Assembly: GCF_020091585.1 (NCBI RefSeq)
Contig: NZ_CP083582.1
Location: forward strand, 6,458,536-6,522,535
DNA from: Kovacikia minuta CCNUW1
Lineage (GTDB): Bacteria; Cyanobacteriota; Cyanobacteriia; Leptolyngbyales; Leptolyngbyaceae
DNA: 64,000 nt
Direction: 5' to 3'
The notes under the pieces were generated by a model. The model worked only from the letters and a program-made list of their open reading frames with translations. It had not been told where the DNA came from and ran no database searches. Each line of letters opens with the position of its first letter. The stretch's first letter is position 1. The position numbers and the translations under genes were made by a program. Positions 1-9,745 of the stretch are shown in pieces.

Positions 1-2649
1 GAGGAACTGGCGGATAAGCCCTCTAATCTGATCCCTGGCTTCTATGAAGGACTGACAGAGGTTTTGCCAAGCCTGGTTGAGCACTTTTGCTCCCCTGGCT
101 GCCGAGGGGGCTTCTTGAGCCGAGTGCGGGAAGGCACCATGATGGGGCATATCATCGAACACGTTGCCCTGGAACTGCAAGAGTTAGCAGGAATGAAAAC
201 GGGGTTTGGACGTACCCGTGAAACGGCTGAACCTGGCGTCTATCAAGTGGTGTATGAATACCTGGATGAACAGGCAGGGCGCTATGCTGGACGGGCAGCC
301 GTCCGTCTGTGTCAGAGCATTATCGACACGGGGCATTATCCCCTGGAAGAGTTAGAACAAGATCTGAAGGATTTACGGATGCTGTGGGCGGATGCCTCCC
401 TTGGTCCCAGCACCGAGGCGCTGGTGAAGGAAGCCGAAGCAAGAGGAATTCCCTGGTTCCAGTTGAGTGCCCGATCGATGATTCAGTTTGGCTATGGGGT
501 GCATCAAAAACGGATTCAGGCAACCCTCAGCGATCGCACTGGCATTCTGGCCGTAGAACTTGCTAGCGATAAGGAAGGGACCAAGAAAGTCCTTAAGGAC
601 TCTGGCGTGCCCGTACCTCGTGGTACTGTAATTGGCTACCTGGATGAATTGGAGGAGGCGATCGAAGCGGTTGGTGGCTACCCAATTGTGGTTAAGCCAC
701 TGGATGGTAATCATGGGCGCGGGATCACTATCAATATCAACTCCTGGGAGGCAGCGGAAGAAGCTTACGATGCCGCCAGGGAAGTATCTCGTCAGGTCAT
801 CATTGAACGCTATTACCAAGGACGGGATCATCGGGTGTTGGTGGTCAATGGCAAGGTGGTTGCAGTTGCCGAGCGGGTTCCAGCCCATGTGGTGGGGGAT
901 GGAGAATCCACGATCGAGGCACTGATTGAAAAGACAAACCAGGACCCGCGCCGGGGTGAGGGGCACGATAACGTGCTGACGAAGATCGCCGTCGATCGCA
1001 CCAGTTGGCAACTCCTGGAGAAACAGGGATATGCCCTTGACACGGTTTTACCTGAGGGAGAGGTTTGCTACTTGAGAGCGACTGCAAACCTGAGTACCGG
1101 CGGAACCGCAGTCGATCGCACGGACGACATTCACCCCGAAAATGTCTGGATCGCCCAGCGCGTCGCAAAAATTGTAGGATTGGACATCGCCGGGATTGAT
1201 GTTGTCACCCCTGACATTACCCGTCCCCTGCGTGAAGTGGATGGCGTCATTGTCGAAGTCAATGCCGCTCCTGGGTTTCGGATGCACGTCAGCCCCAGTG
1301 AGGGGATTCCCCGTAACGTGGCGGAACCCGTCCTCAGCATGCTATTTCCGCCTGGTGCCAATGGTCGAGTTCCAATCATTGCGCTGACGGGTACGAATGG
1401 CAAAACCACCACCACACGCCTGGTTGCTCATATCTTTAAACAAACAGGGCAGGTTGTCGGCTACACCACAACCGATGGGACCTACATTGGTGACTACCTG
1501 GTCGAACCCGGAGACAACACAGGTCCCCAAAGTGCCCAGCTCATCCTCCAAGATCCCACGGTTGAAGTGGCGGTTCTGGAAAGTGCAAGGGGTGGAATTC
1601 TGCGATCGGGCCTGGCATTTAGTGCCTGTGATATTGGGGTTGTCCTTAACGTTGCCGCCGACCACCTGGGTTTGGGTGACATTAACACGATCGAACAAAT
1701 GGCACAGGTGAAAAGCGTAGTTGCTGAAACCGTAATGCCAAATGGCTACGCGGTTCTGAATGCGGATGATCCCCTGGTGGCCCAAATGGCCAGTCGGGTG
1801 AAGGGTCAGGTCGCCTATTTCTCAATGAATCCTGAAAACCCCCTGATCCAGTCCCACACTCAAAAGGGTGGGTTGGCAGCCGTTTATGAGAATGGTTTTC
1901 TATCGATTCTGAAGGGAGATTGGACCCTGCGGATCGATCAGGCAGTAAATGTGCCCTTAACCTTAGCGGGCCGTGCCCCCTTCATGATTGCCAATGCCCT
2001 GGCCGCCAGTCTGGCAGCATTTGCCCAGGGCGTCCGGATTGAGGATATCCGGGCAGCCCTGGCAACCTTCCAGGCATCGACAAACCAGACACCCGGACGG
2101 ATGAATCTGGTGAATTTAGGTAAGTTCCACGCCCTGGTGGACTATGCCCACAATCCCCATAGTTACGAAGCCCTGGGAGGGTTTGTGAAGAACTGGCCCG
2201 GTGAGCGGATCGGTGTGGTGGGAGGACCGGGCGATCGCCGTGACGAAGACTTTGTTACCCTGGGTCGGCTCTCTGCCCAGATGTTCGATCGCATCATTAT
2301 CAAAGAAGATGACGATAACCGGGGTAGACCCCGTGGGGATGCCGCCAAATTAATCTGCGAAGGAATTCAGCAGGTTAAAGCAGACGCCCGCCACGAAACA
2401 ATTCTGGATGAAACGACCGCCATTGAAACAGCCTTAAACTCTGCTTCCCTGAATGGTTTAGTTGTCATCCTGCCAGAAAGCGTTACCCGCGCAATCAGTC
2501 TGATTAATGCCCGCCGTCCTGCCCAGCAGGAGGAGATACCGCCGATCACGTCTCCATCAAGCAACGGAACTCAGTCCACCACTCCTGCTGAAGCACCGTC
2601 AGTCCCCGTTTCCGCAGAGTCGGTAGAGTTTGTCAACTTCAGCCATTAG
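1..2649 (+). CDS. cphA: Cyanophycin synthetase, 5' end outside window
   Basis: Polymerises aspartate and arginine into the nitrogen reserve cyanophycin, using ATP, in the cytoplasm. The reading frame is open from base 1, so the gene starts upstream; an apparent TTG start at 64 is internal to the conserved N-terminal region (EKPSN-like and LPSLVEHFCSPGC blocks). An ATP-grasp domain follows (about bases 590-1290, ending EVNAAPGFRMH), then a Mur-ligase-type domain with P-loop ALTGTNGKTTTTR near bases 1381-1420. The last 40 or so residues are a low-complexity Ser/Thr/Pro tail. About 883 residues are visible; family members are near 870-900, so only a short N-terminus is missing. Cyanophycinase (cphB), often next to it, would lie upstream and is not visible. 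Identification is secure. Confidence 0.96.
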   Translation, partial: EELADKPSNLIPGFYEGLTEVLPSLVEHFCSPGCRGGFLSRVREGTMMGHIIEHVALELQELAGMKTGFGRTRETAEPGVYQVVYEYLDEQAGRYAGRAAVRLCQSIIDTGHYPLEELEQDLKDLRMLWADASLGPSTEALVKEAEARGIPWFQLSARSMIQFGYGVHQKRIQATLSDRTGILAVELASDKEGTKKVLKDSGVPVPRGTVIGYLDELEEAIEAVGGYPIVVKPLDGNHGRGITININSWEAAEEAYDAAREVSRQVIIERYYQGRDHRVLVVNGKVVAVAERVPAHVVGDGESTIEALIEKTNQDPRRGEGHDNVLTKIAVDRTSWQLLEKQGYALDTVLPEGEVCYLRATANLSTGGTAVDRTDDIHPENVWIAQRVAKIVGLDIAGIDVVTPDITRPLREVDGVIVEVNAAPGFRMHVSPSEGIPRNVAEPVLSMLFPPGANGRVPIIALTGTNGKTTTTRLVAHIFKQTGQVVGYTTTDGTYIGDYLVEPGDNTGPQSAQLILQDPTVEVAVLESARGGILRSGLAFSACDIGVVLNVAADHLGLGDINTIEQMAQVKSVVAETVMPNGYAVLNADDPLVAQMASRVKGQVAYFSMNPENPLIQSHTQKGGLAAVYENGFLSILKGDWTLRIDQAVNVPLTLAGRAPFMIANALAASLAAFAQGVRIEDIRAALATFQASTNQTPGRMNLVNLGKFHALVDYAHNPHSYEALGGFVKNWPGERIGVVGGPGDRRDEDFVTLGRLSAQMFDRIIIKEDDDNRGRPRGDAAKLICEGIQQVKADARHETILDETTAIETALNSASLNGLVVILPESVTRAISLINARRPAQQEEIPPITSPSSNGTQSTTPAEAPSVPVSAESVEFVNFSH

Positions 2650-2722
2650 CCAGCAAGCTAGAATTGGTTGTTTGTTTTTCCCTTTCCCCGTCATCCTTCA
2701 TCTTTCCCTGACACTTACCACA

Positions 2723-3280
2723 TTAGGGAAACAACTGGTTGAAGGAGATGGAAATATCAGGAAATGCGATCGGACTCAGCGTATTCTCTTCAGTCAAAAC
2801 AACTTCCTGCGTGTAACCATCCTCCTGTGGGTCACGGAACACGTAAACCTGGCGAGTATTCACATCCAAAATCCAATACTCCGGAATTCCGGCTCTGGCA
2901 TAGAGGGGGGCCTTGATTGTGCGATCGTCTTGCAGAGACGTATCAGCAACCTCAATGATCAAAGAAATATCATCGGGTGCGGGATGGCGATCAACGTATT
3001 CCTTCAGATCAAAGCGAACGATCGCAATATCGGGTTCTGGCTCAGAGTTAGGCTTGAGGGTAACCGGAAGTTGCATTCTTACATAAGCGTACTCAGCTAG
3101 CAGCCGATCCAGGTAACGGGCAGTTCTTTGTGTCGTTGATGCGTGGGGCGGTAGCTGAGGACTCATTCTAACAATCTGCCCTTGTAGAAGTTCAACTCGA
3201 TCGCTTGGTGTCAAAATTCCCGCTTCGATCATGCGGTGGTATTCCTCCACCGTCCAGAGGCGAACCTTTGTAAAAGTCAT
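2723..3280 (-). CDS. Uma2 family (DUF820) putative endonuclease
   Basis: A protein of about 185 residues with the Uma2/DUF820 restriction-endonuclease-like fold: an N-terminal WTVEEYHRMIEAGIL block, the core EPDIAIVR, then LIIEVADTS and a Lys in TIKAPLYARAGIPEYWI. The start chosen is the ATG at 3280: a strong purine-rich GGGGGGAAG lies just upstream of it, and similarity to the family begins there; a longer frame to 3355 adds a non-conserved leader. Uma2 genes are multicopy in cyanobacteria and their role is unknown. It lies between cphA and alaS in opposite orientation. Two more copies occur at 6078 and 47092. Confidence 0.85.
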   Translation of the reverse strand: MTFTKVRLWTVEEYHRMIEAGILTPSDRVELLQGQIVRMSPQLPPHASTTQRTARYLDRLLAEYAYVRMQLPVTLKPNSEPEPDIAIVRFDLKEYVDRHPAPDDISLIIEVADTSLQDDRTIKAPLYARAGIPEYWILDVNTRQVYVFRDPQEDGYTQEVVLTEENTLSPIAFPDISISFNQLFP

Positions 3281-3416
3281 GACTTCCCCCCCTTTGGACT
3301 CTGCCTTCTGCCTTAATTCTCGCACTTTCACAGAATCACCCGGTAATTGCCTCAAACATGCGGCATGATAAAGATCAGCAGCAACTTGTAGTTAATTCGG
3401 ATTTCCATCAGTTCCC

Positions 3417-6044
3417 ATGTCTATTCCCAAGAGCGGCGCTCAGATCCGGCAAGCCTTTCTCGATTTTTTTGCAGCCAGAGAGCACCAGGTTCTTCCCAGT
3501 GCCTCACTCGTGCCAGAAGATCCGACGGTGCTGCTGACGATCGCCGGCATGCTGCCGTTTAAGCCGATTTTCTTGGGACAACGACCTGCGGAATTTCCCC
3601 GCGCCACGACCTCCCAAAAGTGTATTCGCACCAACGATATCGAAAATGTGGGACGGACTGCCCGTCACCACACCTTCTTTGAGATGTTGGGTAACTTCAG
3701 CTTTGGGGACTATTTCAAATCGCAGGCGATCTCCTGGGCATGGGAACTGTCTACAGAGGTGTATGGCTTTCCCCCAGAGCGACTGGTGGTGAGTGTATTT
3801 GAAGAGGATGACGAGGCGTTTGCCATCTGGCGGGATGAAATTGGCATCCCGGCCCATCGCATTCAGCGGATGGGTGCCAAAGATAACTTCTGGAATTCTG
3901 GTCCGACGGGTCCCTGCGGTCCCTGTTCCGAAATCTACTATGACTTCAAACCGGAACTGGGAGATGACTTGATCGACCTGGAGGATGATACCCGCTTTCT
4001 GGAGTTCTATAACCTGGTGTTCATGCAATACAACCAGGATGCACAGGGTAACCTGACGCCGCTCAAAAGCAAGAATATTGATACCGGGATGGGCTTGGAG
4101 CGGATGGCGCAGATTCTCCAGAACAAGCCCAATAACTACGAAACCGATCTGATTTTTCCGATCGTTCAGAAAGCCGCGGCGATCGCAGGGATCGAGTATA
4201 CGCAAGCTGACGAGTCCACCCAAATTGCCCTTAAGGTCATTGGGGATCACATCCGGGCAGTGGTTCACATGCTGGCGGATGGCATTGTTGCTTCCAATGA
4301 GGGAAGAGGCTATGTGCTGCGACGGCTGATTCGCCGGGTGATCCGTTACGGTCGCCTGATTGGGATTAACCGGGAGTTTACCCCTGAGGTGGCAGAAGTG
4401 GCGATCGCCCTCTCTGAATCCGCCTATCCCAACGTGCGAAGGACAGAACGGGCAATTAAGATTGCCTTGCAGCGCGAGGAGATTAATTTCCTGAAAACCC
4501 TCGATCGGGGCGAAGGGTTATTATCGGAAATTACCGCGCAACTTGGGGCAGGCGGGCAACTTTCCGGCAAAGATGCCTTTACCCTCTATGACACCTACGG
4601 CTTTCCTCTGGAACTGACCCAGGAAATTGCAGCCGAGAAAGGCTTGACTGTAAATGTCGAAGGCTTTGAAGCTGAGATGGAAAAACAGCGGCGGCGTTCC
4701 CGTGATGCGCTCGAAACCATTGATCTGACGGCTCAGGGCACACTCGATCAACTGGCGGAACATATCGAGCAAACCGAGTTTTTGGGATACAGTCAACCCG
4801 TTGCCCAGGCGGAAGTTCGGGTGTTGATGATCAATGGCATGCCTGTGCAACAGGCGGATGCGGGAACCGAAGTGCAGGTTGTCCTGGATCAAACGCCTTT
4901 TTATGCCGAGTCGGGGGGGCAGATTGGCGATCGCGGCTACCTGTCCGGCGAGAATGTGCTGGTGCGGATTGAAGATGTGAAGAAAGAATCTGCCTTCTTC
5001 GTCCACTTTGGGCGAATCGAGCGGGGGATATTGCAGGTCGCCGATTCCGTCACCGCACAAATTGACCTGGCTTGCCGCCGTCGGGTACAGGCACACCATA
5101 CGGCGACTCACCTACTACAATCGGCATTGAAGAAAATTGTAGATGACAATATCTCCCAGGCGGGTTCGCTGGTTGCGTTCGATCGCCTGCGCTTTGACTT
5201 CCACTGTCCACGTCCAGTAACACCAGAAGAGATCCAGCAGATTGAGGATCAGGTCAATAGCTGGATAGCCGAAGCCCACGCCGCTCAAACCTACACCCTC
5301 CCTCTTGCCGAAGCCAAAGCACGGGGTGCGATCGCCATGTTTGGCGAAAAGTATGGCAGTGAGGTCCGCGTTTTGGATGTTCCCGGTGTCTCAATGGAGC
5401 TATGTGGTGGCACCCACGTTAATAACACCGCTGAAATTGGACTGTTTAAGATTGTCTCGGAGGGGGGAGTTGCGGCGGGCATCCGGCGAATTGAAGCGGT
5501 TGCCGGTCCGGCAGTGCTGGAGTACCTGAATCTGCGAGATGGCATCGTCAGAGATTTGAGCGATCGCTTTAAGGTGAAGCCGGAGGAAATCCCCGATCGA
5601 ATTACCAGCCTGCAAACCGAACTGAAGACAACTCAAAAACATCTGGAACTCCTCAAGGGGCAACTTGCCCTCGCCAAAGCTGATAGCCTTCTAGCTAACG
5701 CTGAATCGGTTGGCACCTTCCAAATCCTGGTTGCCCAGCTGGGTGAGGTTGACGCCGAATCCTTGAAAACGGCAGCAGAACAACTCCAGCAAAAGCTGAA
5801 GCAGGGGGCAGTCGTCCTGGGGTCTGTGCCTGAAGCAGGAAAAGTGAGCCTGGTGGCTGCGTTCAGTCCAGAAGTCAACAAAAAGGGGTTACAGGCAGGC
5901 AAGTTCATTGGGGCGATCGCCAAACTTTGCGGGGGCGGGGGCGGCGGTCGCCCCAATCTGGCACAGGCAGGCGGTCGCGATGCCAGTAAACTCCCTGCTG
6001 CCCTTGAGGAAGCGAAGAAACAGCTTCAGTCCAGCCTGGTCTAA
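3417..6044 (+). CDS. alaS: Alanyl-tRNA synthetase
   Basis: Charges tRNA-Ala in the cytoplasm. The 875 residues match the normal bacterial length. The class II catalytic core is at the N-terminus ([52 protein letters not shown]). The editing domain carries HHTATHLLQ near residue 560 and CGGTHVNNT near residue 662, the four zinc-ligand positions. The C-terminal domain ends with a glycine run followed by [11 protein letters not shown], typical of AlaS. The ATG at 3417 gives the expected N-terminus. The gene stands alone on the plus strand, with a Uma2 gene 33 bases downstream that may be co-transcribed. Identification is secure. Confidence 0.98.
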   Translation: MSIPKSGAQIRQAFLDFFAAREHQVLPSASLVPEDPTVLLTIAGMLPFKPIFLGQRPAEFPRATTSQKCIRTNDIENVGRTARHHTFFEMLGNFSFGDYFKSQAISWAWELSTEVYGFPPERLVVSVFEEDDEAFAIWRDEIGIPAHRIQRMGAKDNFWNSGPTGPCGPCSEIYYDFKPELGDDLIDLEDDTRFLEFYNLVFMQYNQDAQGNLTPLKSKNIDTGMGLERMAQILQNKPNNYETDLIFPIVQKAAAIAGIEYTQADESTQIALKVIGDHIRAVVHMLADGIVASNEGRGYVLRRLIRRVIRYGRLIGINREFTPEVAEVAIALSESAYPNVRRTERAIKIALQREEINFLKTLDRGEGLLSEITAQLGAGGQLSGKDAFTLYDTYGFPLELTQEIAAEKGLTVNVEGFEAEMEKQRRRSRDALETIDLTAQGTLDQLAEHIEQTEFLGYSQPVAQAEVRVLMINGMPVQQADAGTEVQVVLDQTPFYAESGGQIGDRGYLSGENVLVRIEDVKKESAFFVHFGRIERGILQVADSVTAQIDLACRRRVQAHHTATHLLQSALKKIVDDNISQAGSLVAFDRLRFDFHCPRPVTPEEIQQIEDQVNSWIAEAHAAQTYTLPLAEAKARGAIAMFGEKYGSEVRVLDVPGVSMELCGGTHVNNTAEIGLFKIVSEGGVAAGIRRIEAVAGPAVLEYLNLRDGIVRDLSDRFKVKPEEIPDRITSLQTELKTTQKHLELLKGQLALAKADSLLANAESVGTFQILVAQLGEVDAESLKTAAEQLQQKLKQGAVVLGSVPEAGKVSLVAAFSPEVNKKGLQAGKFIGAIAKLCGGGGGGRPNLAQAGGRDASKLPAALEEAKKQLQSSLV

Positions 6045-6077
6045 CCCTTCTGCCAGCAAGAATTTTGTGTAACTACG

Positions 6078-6680
6078 ATGACTCTACAAATTCTAGACAA
6101 ACCCAATTCCCTCCAAGAGCAGCGCTTTCTCTTGCCAGGTTGCCATAGCTGGCGGGAGTTTAAGGCAATTCAGGCTGTGATGGAAGAAGTGCCCGGGGTG
6201 CGGCTAACCTACCTGGATGGGTTGATTGAGTTTATGACTATAGGTGAACCTCATGAATTAATTAAAAAGGCAATCTCAATCCTTTTGGAGGTGTATTTCT
6301 TCGAGATGGGTATTGAGTTTATTCCTGTTGGCAGTGCGACTCGCGAAGTGGAGGGACAAAGGGTTTCTTTTGAGCCAGATGAGTCATACTACATTGGCGA
6401 AAAGGGGCATAAAGAGCATCCCGATCTTGCGGTTGAAGTGATTATTACCAGTGGCAATATTAAGAAGTTAGCGAAGTACAGGCGGCTAGAAATTCCTGAA
6501 GTCTGGTTTTGGGAAGATAACAATCTTTCCCTCTATCGCCTGCGTGATCAGGACTATGAACCCATTTCCCACAGTGAATTTTTACCAGAATTAGATATTG
6601 CGCTGCTGGTGCGTTGCGTTCTGATGCCTTCTCGATTAGAAGCCAGAACAGAATTTCTGAAAGGAATTCATCGTCAATAA
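6078..6680 (+). CDS. Uma2 family (DUF820) putative endonuclease
   Basis: 200 residues of the Uma2/DUF820 family in its second common form: FLLPGCHSWREFKAIQAVM at the N-terminus, then RLTYLDGLIEFMTIG, a catalytic-core region HPDLAVEVIIT, and KLAKYRRLEIPEVWFWED. The conserved Asp, Glu and Lys of the PD-(D/E)XK-like fold are present. It starts 33 bases after alaS in the same direction, so read-through is likely, but no functional link is known. It is only distantly related to the other Uma2 proteins here. A dispersed inverted repeat follows immediately after its stop codon. Confidence 0.85.
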   Translation: MTLQILDKPNSLQEQRFLLPGCHSWREFKAIQAVMEEVPGVRLTYLDGLIEFMTIGEPHELIKKAISILLEVYFFEMGIEFIPVGSATREVEGQRVSFEPDESYYIGEKGHKEHPDLAVEVIITSGNIKKLAKYRRLEIPEVWFWEDNNLSLYRLRDQDYEPISHSEFLPELDIALLVRCVLMPSRLEARTEFLKGIHRQ

Positions 6681-6687
6681 TTTGTTC

Positions 6688-6792
6688 TTAGAGCATCGGT
6701 ACAGTATTTCGAGAAACCGGGTTTCTGGTGAGGATATTCAGCGAAAATTGAGCATCTCACAGCAGAAACCCGGTTTCTGTACCGGCGTTTTA
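6688..6792. repeat. Dispersed inverted repeat, copy 1 (MITE-like)
   Basis: About 105 bases beginning TTAGAGCATCGGTACAG, with long inverted arms (GAGAAACCGGGTTTCT near 6711-6726 against AGAAACCCGGTTTCT near 6765-6779, extended by GGTACAG/CTGTACC). A second copy of nearly the same length lies at 42693-42796. It could fold into a strong hairpin in RNA. No coding potential is credible here. Confidence 0.7.
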
Positions 6793-6887
6793 GGAGTGGG
6801 TCATGTTAGAGAAACTCATCCTGGAAAATCGGGAAAGGTTTTGCCCGTGGTGATCCTACTCCAGAAACCAAAGGGCAGGTTAATCTG

Positions 6888-7559
6888 CTAAACCCTATAC
6901 CAATCTGCCAGTCGTTGCTGCAAGACGATTTGGATTTGGTCAGCGACTTTTTGTTCAGCAGCACTGGCATCGATGCGGACGATGCGGTTTGGGTAGGTGT
7001 GTGCCAGGGTCGCAAAGCCTTGCTGAACCCGTTGATGGAAGGCCAGATCGCTTTGTTCAATTCGATCGAGGGTGCCTCGACGGCGGCTTCTTGCCAATCC
7101 AATTTCCACATCCAGGTCGAGCCAGAGGGTAAGGTCACTTTCCAACCCCTGGGTGGCAAGCTGGTTTAGTTGGGCAATCAAGGACAGGTTCAGCCCCCGC
7201 CCATAGCCCTGATAAGCAACCGTTGAATCGGTGTAGCGATCGCACAGAATCATCGCGCCCTGTTCCAGGTGGGGGCGCAAAAATCCCTCCACATGTTGGG
7301 CGCGATCGGCTGCGAACAGGAGTAATTCTGCTCGATCCTGAATCGGTTCCTGACCCGTTTGCCCCATCAACAGTTGACGAATGGCTAAACCCAACAGCGT
7401 TCCACCCGGTTCGCGGGTGGTTATCAGTTGTTGAAGCTGACCCTGAGCCAGAAGTTTTGCGAACCAACCACTCTCTACAAACCACTGACGCAATTTTTCA
7501 AGCTGGGTTGTTTTTCCACATCCCTCTACCCCTTCAAATACAATCAACCGACCTCGCAT
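6888..7559 (-). CDS. tmk: Thymidylate kinase (dTMP kinase)
   Basis: Phosphorylates dTMP to dTDP with ATP in the dTTP pathway. The 223 residues have the P-loop FEGVEGCGKTTQ at residues 8-19, the TREPGG motif, the DRYTDSTVAYQG motif with the conserved Asp-Arg, and the arginine-rich lid RSRRRGTLDRIE. The length is slightly above the usual 205-215. The ATG at 7559 is the only start that retains the N-terminal strand. In many cyanobacteria tmk lies next to copper P-type ATPase or holB genes; here a copA-type gene lies about 2 kb away with FHA genes between. Confidence 0.95.
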   Translation of the reverse strand: MRGRLIVFEGVEGCGKTTQLEKLRQWFVESGWFAKLLAQGQLQQLITTREPGGTLLGLAIRQLLMGQTGQEPIQDRAELLLFAADRAQHVEGFLRPHLEQGAMILCDRYTDSTVAYQGYGRGLNLSLIAQLNQLATQGLESDLTLWLDLDVEIGLARSRRRGTLDRIEQSDLAFHQRVQQGFATLAHTYPNRIVRIDASAAEQKVADQIQIVLQQRLADWYRV

Positions 7560-7837
7560 AGGTATCTTTTCCCAATAATGCTAGCCCTGACGACTGGAAC
7601 TGCCGATATTATTTAATTCGAGATCCTAAGAGAAAATTCTCTGCTAATCCTATTTGATAACTTATTGCTAACCTAGACTTTGTACAGCCTTGCCATCCTT
7701 CAACAGGATAGTGCTGAATAGCGAATGAAATGCACCAGTAATTTCTATTTATTCAAGGACATTTTCATTCTTGGCTTCAGCAACACTCCAAAAAGTTATG
7801 ATGGCAAAGTCTTGATTCCGCGCATCTAGGTTTAGTC

Positions 7838-8185
7838 ATGGCTCGTTATACCTGTTTATTTACAGTTGCTGCACCCGTCGGTGGTGTGCGGCAATCACTC
7901 AGTGAAACCCTGGAATCCTGTAACTTTGACATTATTTACGAAACAGGAGACTACCTGATGGCACGCGAAGTCCCTGGAAAAGTTGCCTTTTCCAAACTGG
8001 TCACGGTGGAAGTGCTGATTGATAAGTCAACGGCAACGGAGCGGGGAATCCGAATGAATTTTGTGATCAAAAATGAAGAACTCCCCCTTCAAATCGACAA
8101 CCACTGTCGGCAAGTATTTAATGCGGTGAATCAGGCAATGGCAGAAAGTCGCCAGTGGAAACTTGTAGAAGCCGTAGCCGGGTAA
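7838..8185 (+). CDS. Conserved cyanobacterial protein of unknown function
   Basis: 115 residues without signal peptide or membrane segment. It starts MARYTCLFTVAAPVGGVRQS and contains a motif-like ETGDYLMAREVPGKVAFSKLVTVEVLID. The alternating pattern suggests a small alpha/beta protein. I recognise the general pattern as a protein conserved across cyanobacteria but can give no function. The gene has its own 280-base upstream region and converges with the FHA gene at 8336. Confidence 0.75.
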   Translation: MARYTCLFTVAAPVGGVRQSLSETLESCNFDIIYETGDYLMAREVPGKVAFSKLVTVEVLIDKSTATERGIRMNFVIKNEELPLQIDNHCRQVFNAVNQAMAESRQWKLVEAVAG

Positions 8186-8244
8186 GAATCTTCAGCTTCT
8201 AAGGCAGGGTCAGCCCGATCGTCCCGTTTTTTTGAAACCAAAAT

Positions 8245-8281
8245 CTGACCGGAAGGATTAGGACATCCTCAGTTCGGTCAG
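8245..8281. terminator. Stem-loop between convergent genes
   Basis: CTGACCG at 8245-8251 pairs with CGGTCAG at 8275-8281, and an inner AGGAT pairs with ATCCT. It lies between the convergent genes ending at 8185 and 8336, where a bidirectional terminator would be expected. A T-run (8227-8233) lies before rather than after it, so the terminator role is uncertain. Confidence 0.3.
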
Positions 8282-8335
8282 CGGCAGTCTCAGGAAATTT
8301 GGCTGTGAAGGGTAGGTGTTGGGAGGTAGCAATCG

Positions 8336-8758
8336 CTAATCATCCGACTCAACGATCATTCCTGGGCTGATGAGCGTGATGTCAAATTCATCTGGTGGGA
8401 CTGTTAGTACCGCATCTCGCTTCAGAAGATAATAAATCGCTCGCACCTGAGGTCCAAAAACAATTTCATCCTCATTCTGCAAATCATGGGCCAGGAGCTT
8501 GCGACCATTGATCAGTAGCCCATTGGCACTGGGTTTTCCTTTCAGATTACCGTCTACAATCCGGTAATAGTAGGTGCCGTCTTCATTGGGAAGTTGAGAC
8601 AACGTAGCATGGCGACGAGAAACAAACTGAGACACCAACCGAATATCGCATTTGGGGTCTCTGCCAATCGAATAAACCGGACCATCAAGGATAAATTCTC
8701 GACGCCCCTTGTCATCTTCGATGATTAATAAATGGTTCTGATGCGGTTCTGAAGGCAT
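8336..8758 (-). CDS. FHA domain protein
   Basis: A small protein that is essentially one forkhead-associated domain, which binds phosphothreonine peptides. Motifs are YSIGRDPKCDIRL (Gly-Arg), SRRHATL (Ser-Arg-x-His) and SANGLLINGRKL (Asn-Gly). The start at 8758 is chosen because its paralogue at 9027-9584 becomes similar exactly at MPxEPxQxHLLIIEDDKG; an upstream ATG at 8806 would add 16 residues. The acidic C-terminal tail is PGMIVESDD. Partner kinases are not in the window. Confidence 0.85.
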   Translation of the reverse strand: MPSEPHQNHLLIIEDDKGRREFILDGPVYSIGRDPKCDIRLVSQFVSRRHATLSQLPNEDGTYYYRIVDGNLKGKPSANGLLINGRKLLAHDLQNEDEIVFGPQVRAIYYLLKRDAVLTVPPDEFDITLISPGMIVESDD

Positions 8759-9026
8759 TGGAGGATTTAATGAGGGGTTAGATCCAAAAATTTCGGCTGG
8801 CAACATAGGGGTAAATGCATCTTAGCGCTTTCGTAGCGCGGGTTTCTCAAATGTAAGGACTGGGTATGCATCCCTATTGTTGTAATCGCCACAACCGCTA
8901 ACCTGGTTGTAACGAGGCTCCACAGATCTTAAAGGGGCTTAGCATTCCTATTCTAATTCTGCCCAATTCAATCCGTTGATTTTACACTTTCTATTCAGGC
9001 GATTGATCCAACGATCGCCGCCAGAA

Positions 9027-9584
9027 TTATTTCGCCATTTTTCGTTTGGGTTTGAGGTTTCCCCTAAATTTAGGATTGAGGAGCCGCCGTTGTCCTGTCA
9101 GGTTAAACTGGCGCGAAGGTTTATTCCAGGAAAACTTCAAAAAATCTGATGCGGTCTCCCTGGCATATTCCTGACCAGCAGTCCTGGGGTTAATTAGAGT
9201 AATTGGATCGAGATCATCCAGCGGTTCTGTTATATCTGGATCTCGTTTTAGCAAGTGGTAGGTGAAGCGCACCTGAGGACCGAAGACCACTTCATCTTCG
9301 TCTTCAAGGTTGTGGGCTTTAAGCTTGGTGCCATTAATCAAAAGTCCATTGGCGCTGCGTTGCCCGTTCGGTTTGCCATCAACAATACAGTAACCATAGG
9401 TGCCCTCGTCCAGGGGGACACGCATCAGCGTTGCATGGTGGCGGGAAACGAATAAGGAAGCAAGTCGGATGTCACATTCCCGATCGCGGCCGATCGAATA
9501 TTCCCCTTGTTCCAGGGTCAGGGGGCGGCTGCCTTTATCGTCTTCAATGATCAACAGGTGCCTTTGATAAGGTTCTAGGGGCAT
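9027..9584 (-). CDS. FHA domain protein (paralogue of the neighbour)
   Basis: A second FHA-domain protein, closely related to the one encoded at 8336-8758: MPLEPYQRHLLIIEDDKG, YSIGRDRECDIRL, SRHHATL and SANGLLINGTKL. It has an extra basic C-terminal extension of about 50 residues (FRGNLKPKRKMAK) that the sister protein lacks, which might bind nucleic acid or membrane. The start at 9584 follows the paralogue alignment; an ATG at 9620 adds 12 residues. The two genes are in tandem about 270 bases apart and probably arose by duplication. Confidence 0.83.
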   Translation of the reverse strand: MPLEPYQRHLLIIEDDKGSRPLTLEQGEYSIGRDRECDIRLASLFVSRHHATLMRVPLDEGTYGYCIVDGKPNGQRSANGLLINGTKLKAHNLEDEDEVVFGPQVRFTYHLLKRDPDITEPLDDLDPITLINPRTAGQEYARETASDFLKFSWNKPSRQFNLTGQRRLLNPKFRGNLKPKRKMAK

Positions 9585-9745
9585 TGGTGAACAGGGAGAG
9601 TGATGAGATAAGGGGATCAAGACTCTTGTTCGGAGGCATGCTCCTGCATTAACCGAATCACTAGACCTCTTGGAGCAGGGCTAGATCGAGAAGAATAAAA
9701 CAAATTTCCAGCCCGAACGGGCGGAAAAGTGCTCACTAAAGAGGT

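Noticed and set aside
373-1011. Long open frame on the minus strand within cphA
   Set aside because: Antisense shadow of a conserved gene, no recognisable protein sequence and no start context.
3504-4268. 254-codon minus-strand frame within alaS
   Set aside because: Antisense of the conserved catalytic core; composition follows from the codon use of alaS.
6682-6891. 69-codon frame after the Uma2 gene
   Set aside because: It covers the dispersed inverted repeat and has no protein features.
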